DNA from: Planoprotostelium fungivorum
Taxonomy: Eukaryota > Evosea > Variosea > Cavosteliida > Cavosteliaceae
DNA length: 64,000 nt
Assembly: GCA_003024175.1 (NCBI GenBank)
Contig: MDYQ01000661.1
Span: 157,901-221,900 of the forward strand
Reading direction: 5' to 3'
Shown in pieces: positions 36,820 to 49,139 of this stretch. The first letter of the stretch is position 1; each line of letters opens with the position of its first letter. The notes under the pieces were generated by a model. It did not search any database. It worked only from the letters and a program-made list of their open reading frames with translations, and was not told the origin of the DNA. Position numbers and translations under genes: made by a program.

Positions 36820-38601
36820 ATGGACGGGAAGGAGGAGGATGCACCTTCTGTAGATCTCATTCCCATCAGATCAGAGGAGGAATACAGATGTATCTTCTGT
36901 GACCACTCTGTCCAACGAAATGAGGACATCTCTGGTGATACCAAGATCATATAATCATCTCTAACTCAGCACAGTCGGTCTCCATCCTCGCATCTATAAA
37001 CCAGCTTATTCTGGTCTGACCGATTGTGGAAAGAAGATGTTGGAACATCTTCTGGTGTCACATCATTTTGTACTGGCAGACGCTGACAAGATCCCCTATC
37101 TACCAGGGTAAGTAGTGAATCATGCAGCCACTGAAACACTCTTTCGTTCTGATCTGATACTGATGCATCATACACAGTTACCTCACTTTTTGGAGAGAAC
37201 AGTACAAAGGAAAGAATGTCGAAGAATACGCCACGAGTATATTGACAAGAGACAAAGGAGATGAACAAATGTATTACCTGTTGGGAGATGTATTACCTTT
37301 AGATCGACAAATCAGAACGCGTCTACGCAACGAGAGACTGGTGATTGACTTCGGCGCCATGCACGAGGTTGATGGACATCAGGATTACCTTCTGAAAAAG
37401 AGCCAAGAGGAGAGGAGTGAGCAACACTTCTCACGAAAATGTCTGTTCTGTAGGAAATGGCTGGGCAATCGGTGCATCATCGTTTCTCACATACATCTTC
37501 GTCCATCGATCTCATACGGTAGCAGAGAAGAGTATTTTTCGCACATGTTACAGACACACAGTTTCAACATTGGTCGTCCAGATAACCTCGTCAACGTTCA
37601 TCTCCTTCTAAACGTCCTGCAGAGTAAATTGAACAGGTGGAAGACATCACATCATCATCCATTCACCATCCATCAGCTGCATCTGCATCTTCTGCGAGAA
37701 GAAATTCGTGGACTGGGATACCCTCAAGTTACACATGAGAAAGAAGAGACATTTGAGAATCGACGCACAGAACAAAGAATACGACCCGTTTTACATCATC
37801 AACTATCTGGTGATCTGAACCCCTGATAATCGTCACAGAGCTAACACAACAAAGGAGGACGGTAAAGACTGGCAACTCATGCAGAGTGATGAAGATGATG
37901 ACGCAGATGAAGAGCTCACCAATGGATCGGGGTATTTATTCTATTTTAATCTATCCATTCTCACAACTGAGACACCACAGAGACGTACAAGCTGATTGGG
38001 ATGATTTAGACGATCGAGAGGAAACTGAGAGTGAACAAGTTCATTGCCTCTTCTGCAGCGGTCTCTATCACTCCACAGATGACGTCTTACATCACATGCT
38101 GATGCAACATCAATTCGACTTACTTCAACTCAAAGCCAAGATGAGTGAGTCATCAGAAAGTTCTTCTGTTCATCGATTTTAGAGTTGGACTTTTATGGGT
38201 GCATACGCGTCATCAACTACATCAGAGAACAAGTGAAGCAGAAGAAGTGTCCATCGTGTTTGGAGGCATGCGATGAGATCGACACGTTGTACAGACATAT
38301 GGATAAGGACGATCACTGCGGTATTGGACAGGATGCATTATGGAATGACGATCGGTGATTCCATTCCAAAGCGATTCGTTTGTAACATGCACAATAGGTA
38401 TCTCATACCCAGCATCAAGGGAGATCCTCTACTTCACACGGTGGAAGGTGATTGCAACTGCCGATATGATTGGATGGTGTATGACCATCGATAGGGCTGG
38501 AGATCGAGGGAGAAGAAGAAGGTGGAGTCGTCGTCCATGGAGAAGAGTTAGATCTGGAATCCTTGTCCTCGAATCGCAGTTTACTGATGGAATGCCGATA
38601 A
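36820..38601 (+). CDS. ZNF277: C2H2 zinc-finger protein, ZNF277 homolog
   Basis: Exons near 36820..36936, 36972..37109, 37181..37414 and further ones to 38601. Features follow human ZNF277: RCIFCDH (first half finger), MLEHLLVSHHFVLADADKI, YLTFWREQYKGKN, MLQTHSFNIGRPDNLVN, LHCIFCEKK...HMRKKRH followed by NKEYDPFYIINYL, VHCLFCSGLYHSTDDVLHHM with HQFDLL, and CPSCLEACDEIDTLYRHM. The end (RYLIPSIKGDPLLHTVE, then an acidic tail to MECR-stop) uses introns at 38358-38397 and 38449-38494. ZNF277 binds uS5 (RPS2) and associates with PRC1 in animals, so a nuclear/nucleolar role is likely. The first ATG may be preceded by another exon. Confidence 0.88.
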
Positions 38602-38723
38602 AATGAACATCCAATCTAGCCTTCATCTTGTTTTATCTACAGACTAACATACAGTCCTCCTCTTTCCTTCCAGATGTACATATCTAAAATTGATGCCTTG
38701 TCAAACTTTTGACTTCGATGCCT

Positions 38724-39044
38724 CTAAACCGACTTCGGTCGCTCGGGCAGAGTATACCATCTTGGTCTCCTCTGTTCCATTGTCTCTCGGTAAGTCTTTA
38801 GGACCTTCCTCAGCTGCCGCATATCCTTGACATTCCATTCTTTCGTTCTCTTGTAGCATGGAACCAGCGGCGGTCCCATCTCCGTCTTCGATTCAAGTAG
38901 TTTTGGCGGCAGCGGCGTTGTGAGCATGCTAGATGGTAGATTTGCGCATTGTCCTTGGTTCCACCGCGAGCAATGATACAAGTATATCTGAAACTGCTGA
39001 ACTCTTCTCTTGGCTTCCCTCAGTTGCATCTGATGCTCCTGCAT
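38724..39044 (-). CDS. Small basic protein, unrecognised
   Basis: An open frame on the minus strand ends at 38724 and codes for a basic 106-residue protein with KTEMGPPLVPCYKRTKEWN and a helical KDMRQLRKVLKTYRETMEQ near its C terminus, ending PERPKSV. Its composition resembles mitochondrial ribosomal or assembly proteins, but no family is recognised. An upstream exon starting at 39141 (MVLCPLAPNN, donor GTACG) may belong to it, and the stretch 38940-39030 may contain an intron. It lies just downstream of the ValRS stop. Confidence 0.42.
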   Translation of the reverse strand: MQEHQMQLREAKRRVQQFQIYLYHCSRWNQGQCANLPSSMLTTPLPPKLLESKTEMGPPLVPCYKRTKEWNVKDMRQLRKVLKTYRETMEQRRPRWYTLPERPKSV

Positions 39045-39178
39045 TGTGTGTGCCCTTGTGTGTGTTCTGACTCTGTCTCAAACGCAAAGGAGCCCTGGTT
39101 GCCCCACGTACGTTGTTTGGTGCGAGGGGACAGAGCACCAAACAACGTCAACACCAAAGGACCTCCTTCGAACATCTT

Positions 39179-42100
39179 TTATTGTCCCAAACTGTCGGCA
39201 ATCTGATCCAACTCTTTTAGAAGGGTCCTCTTGTTCTCCCTATGCATCTCTTTTAGAAAGTCGAACTCACATAAGGTGAAACTTACGCGCGTTTCTCTTG
39301 AACGTCTTTCGGTATCTTTGTAACATCCCACTCTGCCTCCTTCTCCTGCATGCGTTGGAGTTTCTATAGTTTATATCAGTGTATGTCCTTAGTACTAATC
39401 CATAGTGATGGTGCCGTTTAAATGCGTTATGTGGACGACTGACGGTAGATTCGTGTAGATATCATCAGATGCTACGATCCGGGACAAACACACCTGCTCG
39501 ATCTCCTCCTTCTTCTTTAGGAGGTGGTTCGTGTTCAGTCCTTCCGTTTCGAGGTAGAGACGGGTCTTATCGTTGATCACACGAACCGGTAAATCCTGGA
39601 GTTCTTAAGGTGATGTTCGTATGATGATGGATGGGATCCACTTGGAGAGGAGATGGTGATGGAAGGATTCTCTACCTTTAGATCTGCTGTGGGAGCGGCC
39701 AAGATGGTTATAGAGGACGCCATGCAGTATGCTGTCAGGTAATCCTTCATCTCTTCGAAGATCTTTCTCTCTTTTGCATCGGAGCACACGATGGTTCTGC
39801 CCATCCACTTGTCTTTGGTGACTTTGAACTCGACTTGAAGGGCTCTCGACGCTCGTATGACAGCCAATGCAGACTGCATTTCGTTTCAGATGGACAGACA
39901 AGAGAAGAGAAGCATTCACCAGCATCTGCTGCTCGACGGCTGGGCTGATGAAGGCTTTCCATTCAGACAACTGCGGATAAGAAGAGATCATGATGGACTC
40001 TTTGTGTCCCTCCAGTTTGGGCAGCCTCTGCCATAGTTCCTGTGTCCATCGGTCTGTGATGTGATGTCTTCATCTTCACCTCCGAAATAAATGGCATGAA
40101 AGGATGGAGGATACGCAGGACAGTCTCCAAAACGATAGATAACACCTCCCGACAGACTTGAGCTTGTGCCTGAGTCCATCTCAGCCCATGCATTCTGCAC
40201 ACGTAATGTGTGATGCATCACCTCGAGCACTTCGGGGGATCGATTCAACCTCTTCCAAAAGACGGGCTTTGTCTGTTCGACGTAGACATCACACAGATCG
40301 TGCAAGATGAAGTTGTGGACTTCGTCTGATGCTTGCGCAAAGTTGAACTTCTTCAAGTTGAGGTCGACCATTCCCACCAAAATCGCCAGACGATGGAGGA
40401 TCCATCTGTCACCATCAGCATGATGTGCATCGCATGCGTCCCACTTTTCCTCTGTCCTCAAGTTCTTTGGGATCTTGTGAGTCAGTTGAACGTCGGCCTC
40501 CTTCGTGTGGCTCAGAATGAATCGTGAAACTTGCCACAACTTGTTACAAAACTTTCTATATCCGTGCACTCGGCTGAGATCTAAATTGATGCTCCTCCCC
40601 TGCCCCGCATCAGAACACATCACATCATCATCATCTTCTGACTTGTTGTGTGTAAGCGGCCAGAGAGAAACGAAGTGCGTCTGAGCCGCATTCAGGTATA
40701 CCGTTGGGAAACTCTCCTTGCATGATCTCCTCCGCGCTGCAGGAGATCATCACGATGATGTTCGTGACATCATGTCGCGTCTCACGTCTGCAATTCTGAT
40801 CTCGTGACGTTTCCGGTCTTGAGAGTGTGGAGCAGCTGGTGGAAGGTCCTGCCTTCTATGACTTGGATGGGGTCTATGACGTTGCCGAGGCTCTTAGACA
40901 TCTTCCTTCCCTTCGCATCTCTCACCTGGAAGACGATGATGATGATGATGTGATGTGATTACTGATGTCGCTGATGTCACATTGATGATGTGATGATGAT
41001 GGTGATGATGTGACGGATCACCATGGGATGAAGGTAGATGGTCTTGAACGGTGGTGTTCCGTGGAGGTGAGTGCAGAGCATACTCATCCGACTGACCCAG
41101 AAGAAGAGGATGTCGCTTCCCGTTTCCATGACATCCAACGGATAGAACCTCTTTACGACGTCACCTTCCATCAACAGAGGATCGGTCTTCTCCTCTCACC
41201 TTCACTTCACTTTGTTTTTTCGGCCAGCCTAGGGCAGATAACGGAAACAGACCAGAAGAGAACCACGTGTCTAACACGTCTTCGTCTTGCTCGAGGTACA
41301 CTGCAGACGGATCTACCTGCACGGGACGTCGGTGAAATTTCATCGGAATGTACGGACCTTGTACAGCTCCACGGCTTTGGCCAAGGCCTCCCTGTGGGAG
41401 CGTCCCACGACCCACATTTCCTCCTTGGATTCTCCTTTGATTTGTTTGACGCGGTAGGCTGGGATCCTGTGTCCCCACCACAGTTGTCTGGATATGCACC
41501 AATCGCGATTGTTTTCTATCGATGTTATTCTGTGATGTGATGTCGTTTTATGATGTGATGTCGTTTTATGATGTGATGTTATTCTGTGATGTGATGTTAT
41601 TCTGTGATGTGATGTCGTTTTATGATGTGATGTTATTCTGTGATGTGATATTATTCTGTGATGTGATGTCGTTTTATGATGTGATATTATTCTGTGATGT
41701 GATGTCGTTTTATGATGTGATGTCGTTTTATGATGTGATGGCGTTTCGTGATGGGATATCGTTGAATGAGACTCACCCAACCAACGATACCAATCTTGTC
41801 TAGCAGTCTCGGGGAGGATTTCCATTTGATTCGTTCTCACCAATTTGATGGAGGCCTCCGCGAGCGGTTGGGTGTTGACGTACCTGCTGAGGTGAGACGA
41901 GGCGTAATTACGTACGTACCATTGGTGCTTGAGAAGTGGTTCTAAGATGTCTCCGGAGCGAGAGCATCTATGATTTAAATTAATAATCAGATTAGATTAA
42001 AATGAAATAAAATAGACATCGCGTATTTCTCACCTGGCGATGGACATCGGATTGTTTTTCTGTCCTATAAATAGATGCATCGACTTCATCTTTTCGATGA

Positions 42101-44049
42101 TCTTGGTTCTAGCCTCGAAACGGTTCAGATCTATTTTTAGATCAATCAGGTTTTATGACGAGAAATTCACCGTGAAATTCGGGAGAAACTTCGAGGAGGA
42201 TGTCGCCCTGATCGTTCATGATGGTGATGGACTCCAAGTTGTGCCTCTTTCCACATTCAAAATCGTTCTCGTCGTGAGCCGGTGTGACCTGCGGTCCGAT
42301 GTCATTCATCGTGTTTCATCGTGACCGATGTGATCATCACATCGCGATCACACGATCACATTGATGTCGTGATCACATTGATGTCGTGATCACATTGATG
42401 TCGTGATCACATTGATGTCGTGATCACATCGATGATCGAACATCGTGACGATATTCACAACGTGATCGTCTCGATGATCGAACGTCTCGATGATCGAACA
42501 TCGTGGGATGACGTCATCAGGTGAGGTATTTCGATGAGATCTCTCACCTTGACGACTCCCGTACCAATCTCCATATCGACCAATTGCTTGTCCGTCACGA
42601 TCGGAATACCAATCTTTCTCAGGGGGTGCCACACGGATTTTCCGTGGTATTTCTGATGACAGGTCACGTGACCGCACGGCGTGTCATGATGACGTCACAC
42701 CTTGTACCTCTTGTCGTCCGGGTGAATGGCCACGGCCGTGTCACCCAGCATAGTTTCGGGTCTGGTAGTGGCGATTTTCAACCCGGGCAGAGAAGGTTGG
42801 CCTTCATCATCTAAGATGGGAAATTCAAAGGTCCAGATTGTACCGAATTCGACTCTGAAAGTGACGTGAGTCACCCGACATCATCGATCATGATGATGAT
42901 GATGGGTTCATCGTTTGGAGAGTCGCGCTCACTTTCTAGGGTAGCCCGGGACGTCTAAAAATGTCGTTCCTTCCAACGCCAAGTGATCCACCTGATCGTC
43001 ATCAGAACATCACATCGTCACCTCATCATGGACATGTGATCATCGTCACCTCTATATCAGAGATGACCGTCTGGAGATTGCAACACCAGTTGACAAGCCT
43101 CTCCCCTCTATAAATCAATCCGTCTTCGTGCAATTTGACGAAAGCCTCCGTAACAGCTTCACTTCTGGATTCGTCTAATGTGAAAACCTAATATAAATCG
43201 TGTGAGGCGAAGAGAAATAAAATAGAATAAAATCGGCTGAAATAGCACCTCGCGAGTCCAATCGAGAGAAGCACCAGTTCTTTGCTGGAGATGAGTGAGA
43301 TGATGGTCGAAGTGTGGGTTTAAAGACTTACCAGCTGCTCGTTGATCTGACCTCCGTATTGTGTTTTCCACTCCCAAACTTTCTTGATGAACTCGACTCT
43401 ACCGAGATCGTGGCGTGTTAGCTGTGAAGACGATCAGATGAAGGATGGGGTGGGACGGATGAGACATCACATTCTTTTCTTTGGCCAACTTCCTCTCCAC
43501 GATGGCCTGTGTGGCGATACCCGCATGATCGAGTCCGGGAACGTATAAAGTGTCATCTCCATTCATTCTCCTCCATCGAATGAGAATATCCTATAGACAG
43601 TTCACAATGTAATTCGATATGTGATTGATCATCATCGGGACAACGGAAAGAGTACAAACTTGAAGAGAGACGGTTAAAGCGTGTCCAATGTGCAGCGATC
43701 CGGTTACATTGGGAGGAGGTAGGACCATTGAGAATTTCTTTTTCGTACTCTCTACAGGTGGCGTGAAATAACCTGAGAACGTCATCATCTCCACAGACTT
43801 GTCACTCTACCATTCTCGTTCCACCATTTGTACCAATACTGCTCGACTTGGATCTGATCGGTGTGAGTCTGATGAAGACACAGAGACGTGATGTAGTATG
43901 CTCACAGGATCATAAGCGTTCGTGATGGGCTCAGATAGAGAGGACTTGGTGACAGATGCATTTCTTCTAAACCAGAAGTGATTAGGAACTCTACGGCAGA
44001 GAGAAGGTTCAGGTTTGCCCTTGATACCTGATCTCAGCAGCAGCATCAT
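39179..44049 (-). CDS. VARS: Valyl-tRNA synthetase
   Basis: Class I aminoacyl-tRNA synthetase spread over about 20 exons. The N terminus [13 protein letters not shown]...[15 protein letters not shown] is basic and could be a mitochondrial targeting peptide. Then [18 protein letters not shown] (HIGH motif with the ValRS PPPNVTG lead), [27 protein letters not shown] with [49 protein letters not shown] (KMSKS), RFCNKLW and the C-terminal coiled coil ending [12 protein letters not shown]-stop. It charges tRNA-Val; a single gene may serve cytosol and mitochondria. Introns contain the tandem repeats at 41522-41760 and 42344-42430 and AT-rich elements at 41998-42014 and 43214-43233. Exon borders are approximate. 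Confidence 0.94.
41522..41760. repeat. Minisatellite inside a ValRS intron
   Basis: About 14 copies of a 16-18-bp unit, with two main variants TGATGTGATGTCGTTTTA and TGATGTGATGTTATTCTG. It fills the intron between the exons encoding DWYRWLG and NRDWCISRQ. It gives spurious long ORFs on both strands (SHHKTT repeats on the minus strand). Confidence 0.9.
42344..42430. repeat. 17-bp minisatellite in a ValRS intron
   Basis: About five tandem copies of GATCACATTGATGTCGT, followed by degenerate GATGATCGAACATCGT-like repeats up to about 42505. Confidence 0.85.
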
Positions 44050-44279
44050 CGTGGTGATGTGATCTGCGGGCTCAGATCATTGTGAACATCTACAATCATT
44101 TTATTTAAAAGCGAAATAATCCGGTGTGTGAACTCACAGCAGCATCATGATCATGTGTCTCTAAATGCAATAAAATCATGCGGTCCGAACAAGACGCGTT
44201 CAACCTCTCCACTCGTTCTCTCTACATGAATGACATGATCCGAGATGCAATCGAACAACGATCGTTCTTTATGAAATCA

Positions 44280-46712
44280 TCATGATCTCTTGATGATGGT
44301 GTGGGTCACGGACTTCTCGTATAATTCGTGGGGTAGATAGGCGTGACCTTCTGCTCTGGGCGGTGTGAAGTCTTTGTCTATGAGAAAGACAGCGACCTCC
44401 GAACAGGTGGCATCGTTATCACCTGTTCACCTCTTTAGCAAGACATCTTTGACATCGTGATGCATGATGATGCATGATGATGCATGATGTCGGTGATGCC
44501 AGATGGAGATGAGATAGATCACCCGAGAAGATGTCCGCCTTGAATCTGCGATCGGGTTCTATAAATAGAGTCGGCTGTGCGAACGTAGGTTTCGTCCACC
44601 AGCCGCCGCCCACCTGTCGACATTTGAACGGTCTCCTTCGGTCGACATTTCTTACCTTGATGTACAGCGCCACTCGGTGTTCGAACGGGTCAGCATCCAA
44701 TATCTTACCCTCTAATGTTCCCCTGGGCCCCGTAACTGACTTCTCGATCTGTGCCAGGTGATGGTTATTTCCGCGAAATTTCGTCGAGTTTTCTCACCAG
44801 CAAGCCGGGTATGCCGCTTCGGTCGACGATTTCATGGTGGAGGGAGTGAGAGAAGAGGAGCTCGGGCAGATCAGAAGAACCGAGGACCCTCGGAACTTCC
44901 GCGGTCCTTGCGAGGAGGAATACCGCGATCTCCGTGGCGTTGACGTCGTTTTCACCTGGCTCGTTGTAGTTGGGCACGTCGACGTGATCTCACCTGTCGA
45001 CACATCGACTTCGAAGCTGCCATCGGGTCTAATAAACGTCGACGATTGCTCTAGGGTAGGCTTGACCCACCACTGGTTGTCGACATTTATGAAAGTGGCG
45101 ACTTTGAGTGTGGCGGTGTCGTGATGGTTGTAGACTCTACCGCGAATGGGGTTGCGGCTGCCGATCTGGAGGACATCAGAATGGGTCGAAAAAAGGCGGG
45201 AAAATGTCGTGAGCTCACGGAGGGTACGGAGAGGAGTGAGAACGATGGAGTCGAATGTTCTTGTCCAGATCGATTGCCAAAGACCTGTAAATCATTTGAA
45301 TCTCTTTTAAAGAGGAAAAGTGTACACTCTGCGATAGAAGAAATGAATAAAAAAAAGAAAGAGGAAGAAAAACGCACTTCTCTGGTTTCGAAACCGGATT
45401 TGATTTTGCCCGCGGAATCCATTACGCCCCAGTGGGCTCCCCTCTCTCCTTCGTGTTCGACTTTCCAACCTTCGTCGAACGCTTCAAAGTAGAAATATTC
45501 GACCTATTGTGTGGTCGATATTCCATCTACAAACGTGTAGATGACGATAGATGAGAGGGAAATGAAGGGAGGTCACGCACTCGATGGTGGTCGGCCCAGG
45601 CTACAAAGTTCTTGAAGAAGTATGCACCGGCTTCTAAACCAGCTGCGGCAGCTCCGTGGTCTTCCCCTGCGGTAGGCCATCCGATCTCGGCGATGACTAC
45701 CTTTCGAAATTTGAACGATTCGTTCTGGCGGGAAACGTCACCTCTTTCCCTTGGCTCATGCTGACGATACGGCTGTCAGGGTCAGAAATCGAGGATAAAA
45801 TGAAATAAAATCGACGTACTTGTAGTGTTGCTCGGTGTGGTCTAAGGCGGCCTCAATTGGGACCTTGTCCCAATATGCATAGATGTGTACGTATACGATA
45901 TCGATGACGGTCAATACCTGATGAAAAATCAATCTACAACGTTGTAGATGGATGACACCTTGGGGTGTTTGTAGTAGAGACCGTATGGCTCGGCCGTCGT
46001 CACTTGAACTTGTTGAGGGACTCTCTTACGAACCTGAGAGATGTCAATAAGATATCTTGCACCTCCTAATGCCATGTGGTGATCATCATCGAGATGATCA
46101 TCGAGATCACGATCATCGTGTCAAACTGACCTCTTGGATGTATTGGATCAATTTTTCTTCACTCAAGTCTCCTCTCAGAAGGACCTGATGATTACGTCAG
46201 AGAATGGTCACCTCTTGAAGATGAGAGTTCTCACTTCATTTCCCACGACAGCGACGTTGACCAACGGAACACCACCTTCATCGAGTTGATTACAGAGATG
46301 AACCAGTCCCTCGATCTGTTCCCTGTCTGCCACTTCGTTTCCACACAGCCAAGCCCCGATGGAGGATGTGACATCTGCGGTTGCATTATATCAGATTTGG
46401 AAGATGTGTCGATCATCGATGGAATCCAGAGTTCGAATCACCTCCTTGATACATCTCTCTGACACGATGGGGGACTCTCTCTAATCCTCCTCTACTACCG
46501 TAAGTTCTGACGGCAGTGACATGGAAAGAAGAAGACATCAGAGAGAGTCTAGAATCGATTTGGATGTCCTCTAATGCATGCGTGAACGCTGGCGACTGTC
46601 CATCCAGATATGGAGAGAAACATAAGCCACTGATCTAGCCATTGTCATTCGACTTTATACCGGCACGTAGATGTGAAGAAGATGAGCACACCTGTCCCCT
46701 CTCTGTTGCCAT
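44280..46712 (-). CDS. GH17 endo-beta-1,3-glucanase with two C-terminal beta-sandwich repeats
   Basis: The start MATERGQ joins over a 53-nt intron to ISGLCFSPYLDGQSP, the usual GH17 opening. Catalytic regions: VNVAVVGNEVRT (acid/base Glu) and VVIAEIGWPTAGEDHG (nucleophile Glu), then VEYFYFEAFDEGWK and GAHWGVMDSAGKIKSGF. Behind it (44280-45120) two related modules each read WWVKPT or WWTKPT, F-x-PD-x-x-F, D-x-x-[ST]G and a GxND-x-x-AT-x-I-x-VFL[LI]-type end, as in accessory domains of secreted glycosidases. No signal peptide is visible at this start, which is odd for a GH17. The family cleaves beta-1,3-glucan, here possibly of fungal prey or of the cell's own cyst or stalk wall. The introns 44956..44993, 45504..45580 and 45918..45958 carry the CATCTACAACG element. 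Inner exon borders are approximate. Confidence 0.88.
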
Positions 46713-46884
46713 CGCTTGCGTTTGACGCGGTCAACGTCGGAATTTAAAGTCAAGGAAAACAATTTAATCTATCTTTATTTGAAACAATATCATCACCGGA
46801 ACAACGGAAGAATCATCACTACAAGCTTGAATCGAATCCAAACCACACGTACAAAGTTTACTCATCATCAACCACACATAAAAT

Positions 46885-48848
46885 ATGGCACAACCTGTTT
46901 CATCAAATGCTCCAGCGGCCGTCTTTGAGGCATTCGAAGAGGTGAAGGATGCAGCCTGAATCAATTTCAGTCGGTAACATGGCACAATGCCTCGACCTGA
47001 CGTTATCGAACCTCAATGTGATCTCATATCTGACTCTACCACAGGCATTAGAGGGAGAGGTCACCATTGGAGTTCCTCCCACAGATACTTCCCTCTTTGC
47101 CCTCGCCGCGGAGGCCATCGTCCCTTCCTTCTTTAAAGTCACCGTAGATAGGTAATACCGGAGTTGTTCGGTCATTCCTCCAACTGCATTCTGACGTTAC
47201 CGTTAGAGTCATGAAGGGACCCACTTATCCCACCTGGAACTACCCTTTTGAAGTAGCCATAGGAGCCATCCGCTCCGTCTTATATCATCAGAAGGCCCAC
47301 CAGAAAGAACTATTCCAGGTGCTTCACCGCATGAGACCGCATTTCCCCATCTCACCTCGAATAGGGCGTCAAACCTTCCGAGCGCAGGGCCATCTGCTTA
47401 GAAAAGTGAATTTACCTTCCTCTTCACCCTCCCTCCATATCATTTCGTCTTATCATTCGATACTGATGGAGATCGAATTAGAATGGGAAAGGCTAGGAAG
47501 AGGATCGATGGAGGACTCGAGAAGAACCGATATTCGAAAGAAGGTATCCATTTCGAACCAGTCATCTTGGAGAGATCTGGTTTCCCCAGCGTCTTCAAAA
47601 CCAACACCGAGATCGACAGTCTAGTCGATGAGACAGGTGGGGTGATACAGATGAGAACGACTGTCGAGCATGATCAGGATCATTAGACATGGAGTGGGTG
47701 TCACACAAAAACTCATCTGAGAACCGAGTCGTCCTCTATTTCCACGGAGGTGAGAGACATGGCCTTGTGCGGAAAAATCCGCTGACTGTGAGCAGGTGCA
47801 TACTGCGCCATGTCACCCAAAACTCACCGCGGTATCACTACCGTCATCGCACGCACAGCCAAGTGAGATCCCACACATCCACGACATCTCATCCTCTTCT
47901 CATCATCATCACATCATCATCTCGTGTCTCTTCACATCGCTCATCATCGTCCCAAGGTGTGGAGTGTTAGCCGTGAACTATCGTCTGGCACCCGAATTTC
48001 CGTTCCCATCAGCCCTCCACGATGCCCTCATCTCTTACATCTACCTCGTCAAGAACCTCAAGGTCAGCCCGGACAGGTAGGTCTAACCTACCTTCCCGCC
48101 TAAATATTCCAGGATCATTCTGGCGGGAGACAGTGCCGGCGGTGGACTCACCGCCGCCCTCTTGCACTACATCCGAGATTACGGCTCCACCTTGGACTTA
48201 CCCCAACCCGGTACGTAACTCGAAATTCCGCCGAAATCTCATCATCTGCAGCTGCCGCCGCCATGCTATCACCTTGGCTGGATCTGAGCAGCACGTCGGG
48301 TAGCTCGTGGACAGATAAGACTCTCCCTGACTACATCCCTTACTTTGAAAATACACCACCTAAAGAATGGTGGGACCCATCCAGATTGTACATGGACAAG
48401 GTCTCCCTGAAGCATCCGCTCGGCTCTCCACTGTGGGGCAGGTGCGGGAGTGGCTGGTTGTAGATGGAGCTGACGTAATCAGTTGGGAGGGACTACCACC
48501 CATTCTGGCGCATTACGGAGGTTTGGAGAGATTGAAGTCCGACGGAGAGATGGTGGTACAGCTCTTGCAGGTGCGAGTGCGAATGCGAATCTGCGACTGA
48601 GGAGAGCAGGAACAAGCGAGAGAGAAGAATTGGACGGTGGAGTTCTTCCCTGGAGGCTGTCACGTCTTCCACGGCTTCATGACTGTATCCCATGAGGGAA
48701 GGTAAGTGCAGCGTTCTATTTTCAGCCACAAACTCACCGTCGCAGATTGGGCATGGAGCACATTAGAAGATACATGGAGGAAATTTGGGACAAATCAGTG
48801 GAGAAGAAAATCTACGGCCAGGGCGTCCGAACCGTACGGGTCCGATAA
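46885..48848 (+). CDS. Alpha/beta-hydrolase, hormone-sensitive-lipase-type esterase
   Basis: The start MAQPVSSNAPAAVF is 172 bp from the divergent GH17 start. Exons then give an N-terminal cap (PTYPTWNYPFEVAIG), VVLYFHGGAYC (HGG oxyanion hole), VLAVNYRLAPEFPFPSALHDA, IILAGDSAGGGLTAALL (GDSAG nucleophile Ser), AAAMLSPWLDLSST, PPILAHYGGLERL and PGGCHVFHGF (catalytic His), ending RTVRVR-stop. This is the fold-3 (GDXG) esterase/lipase family, which hydrolyses short or medium acyl esters; the substrate is unknown. No signal peptide is seen. The intron 48442..48482 carries GTTGTAGATGG. The region 47960-48110 and several other borders are approximate. Confidence 0.87.
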
Positions 48849-49139
48849 TTCCAAATCGAAACTTTAAATGTATTTAAATGTCTACCGCCTCGTTCTCTCG
48901 TGTCAGCTGTGATCACCAATCTCCTGTGCGTGATCGATCGGGAAAAGCGAGCTCTATGATTGAATCTCCACGAAACGTTGCCATAGTGTGTGCTCATACG
49001 GGATATGTTTCCAGAACTGAACACATTGTATGTCTAATCCATACGGTATATGTAGGAGAACAATGTCGATATCGGGGAGCAGGCCTAAGCGCAACCGCGC
49101 CCTCTATTCCTCTCGTCCTCCATTTCCGTCGCACAGAGC

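Noticed and set aside
41522-41803. Long repetitive ORFs (SHHKTT / FYDVM repeats) and a CRISPR-like spacing of repeats
   Set aside because: The unit is 16-18 bp with no unique spacers, lies wholly in a ValRS intron, and the frames are open only because the repeat lacks stops.
44936-44995. YNEPG-type coding sequence in the GH17 accessory region
   Set aside because: The stretch is a 38-nt intron (44956..44993) with GTGAG donor and CAG acceptor; removing it joins DVSTG to ENDVNATEI, matching the other module.
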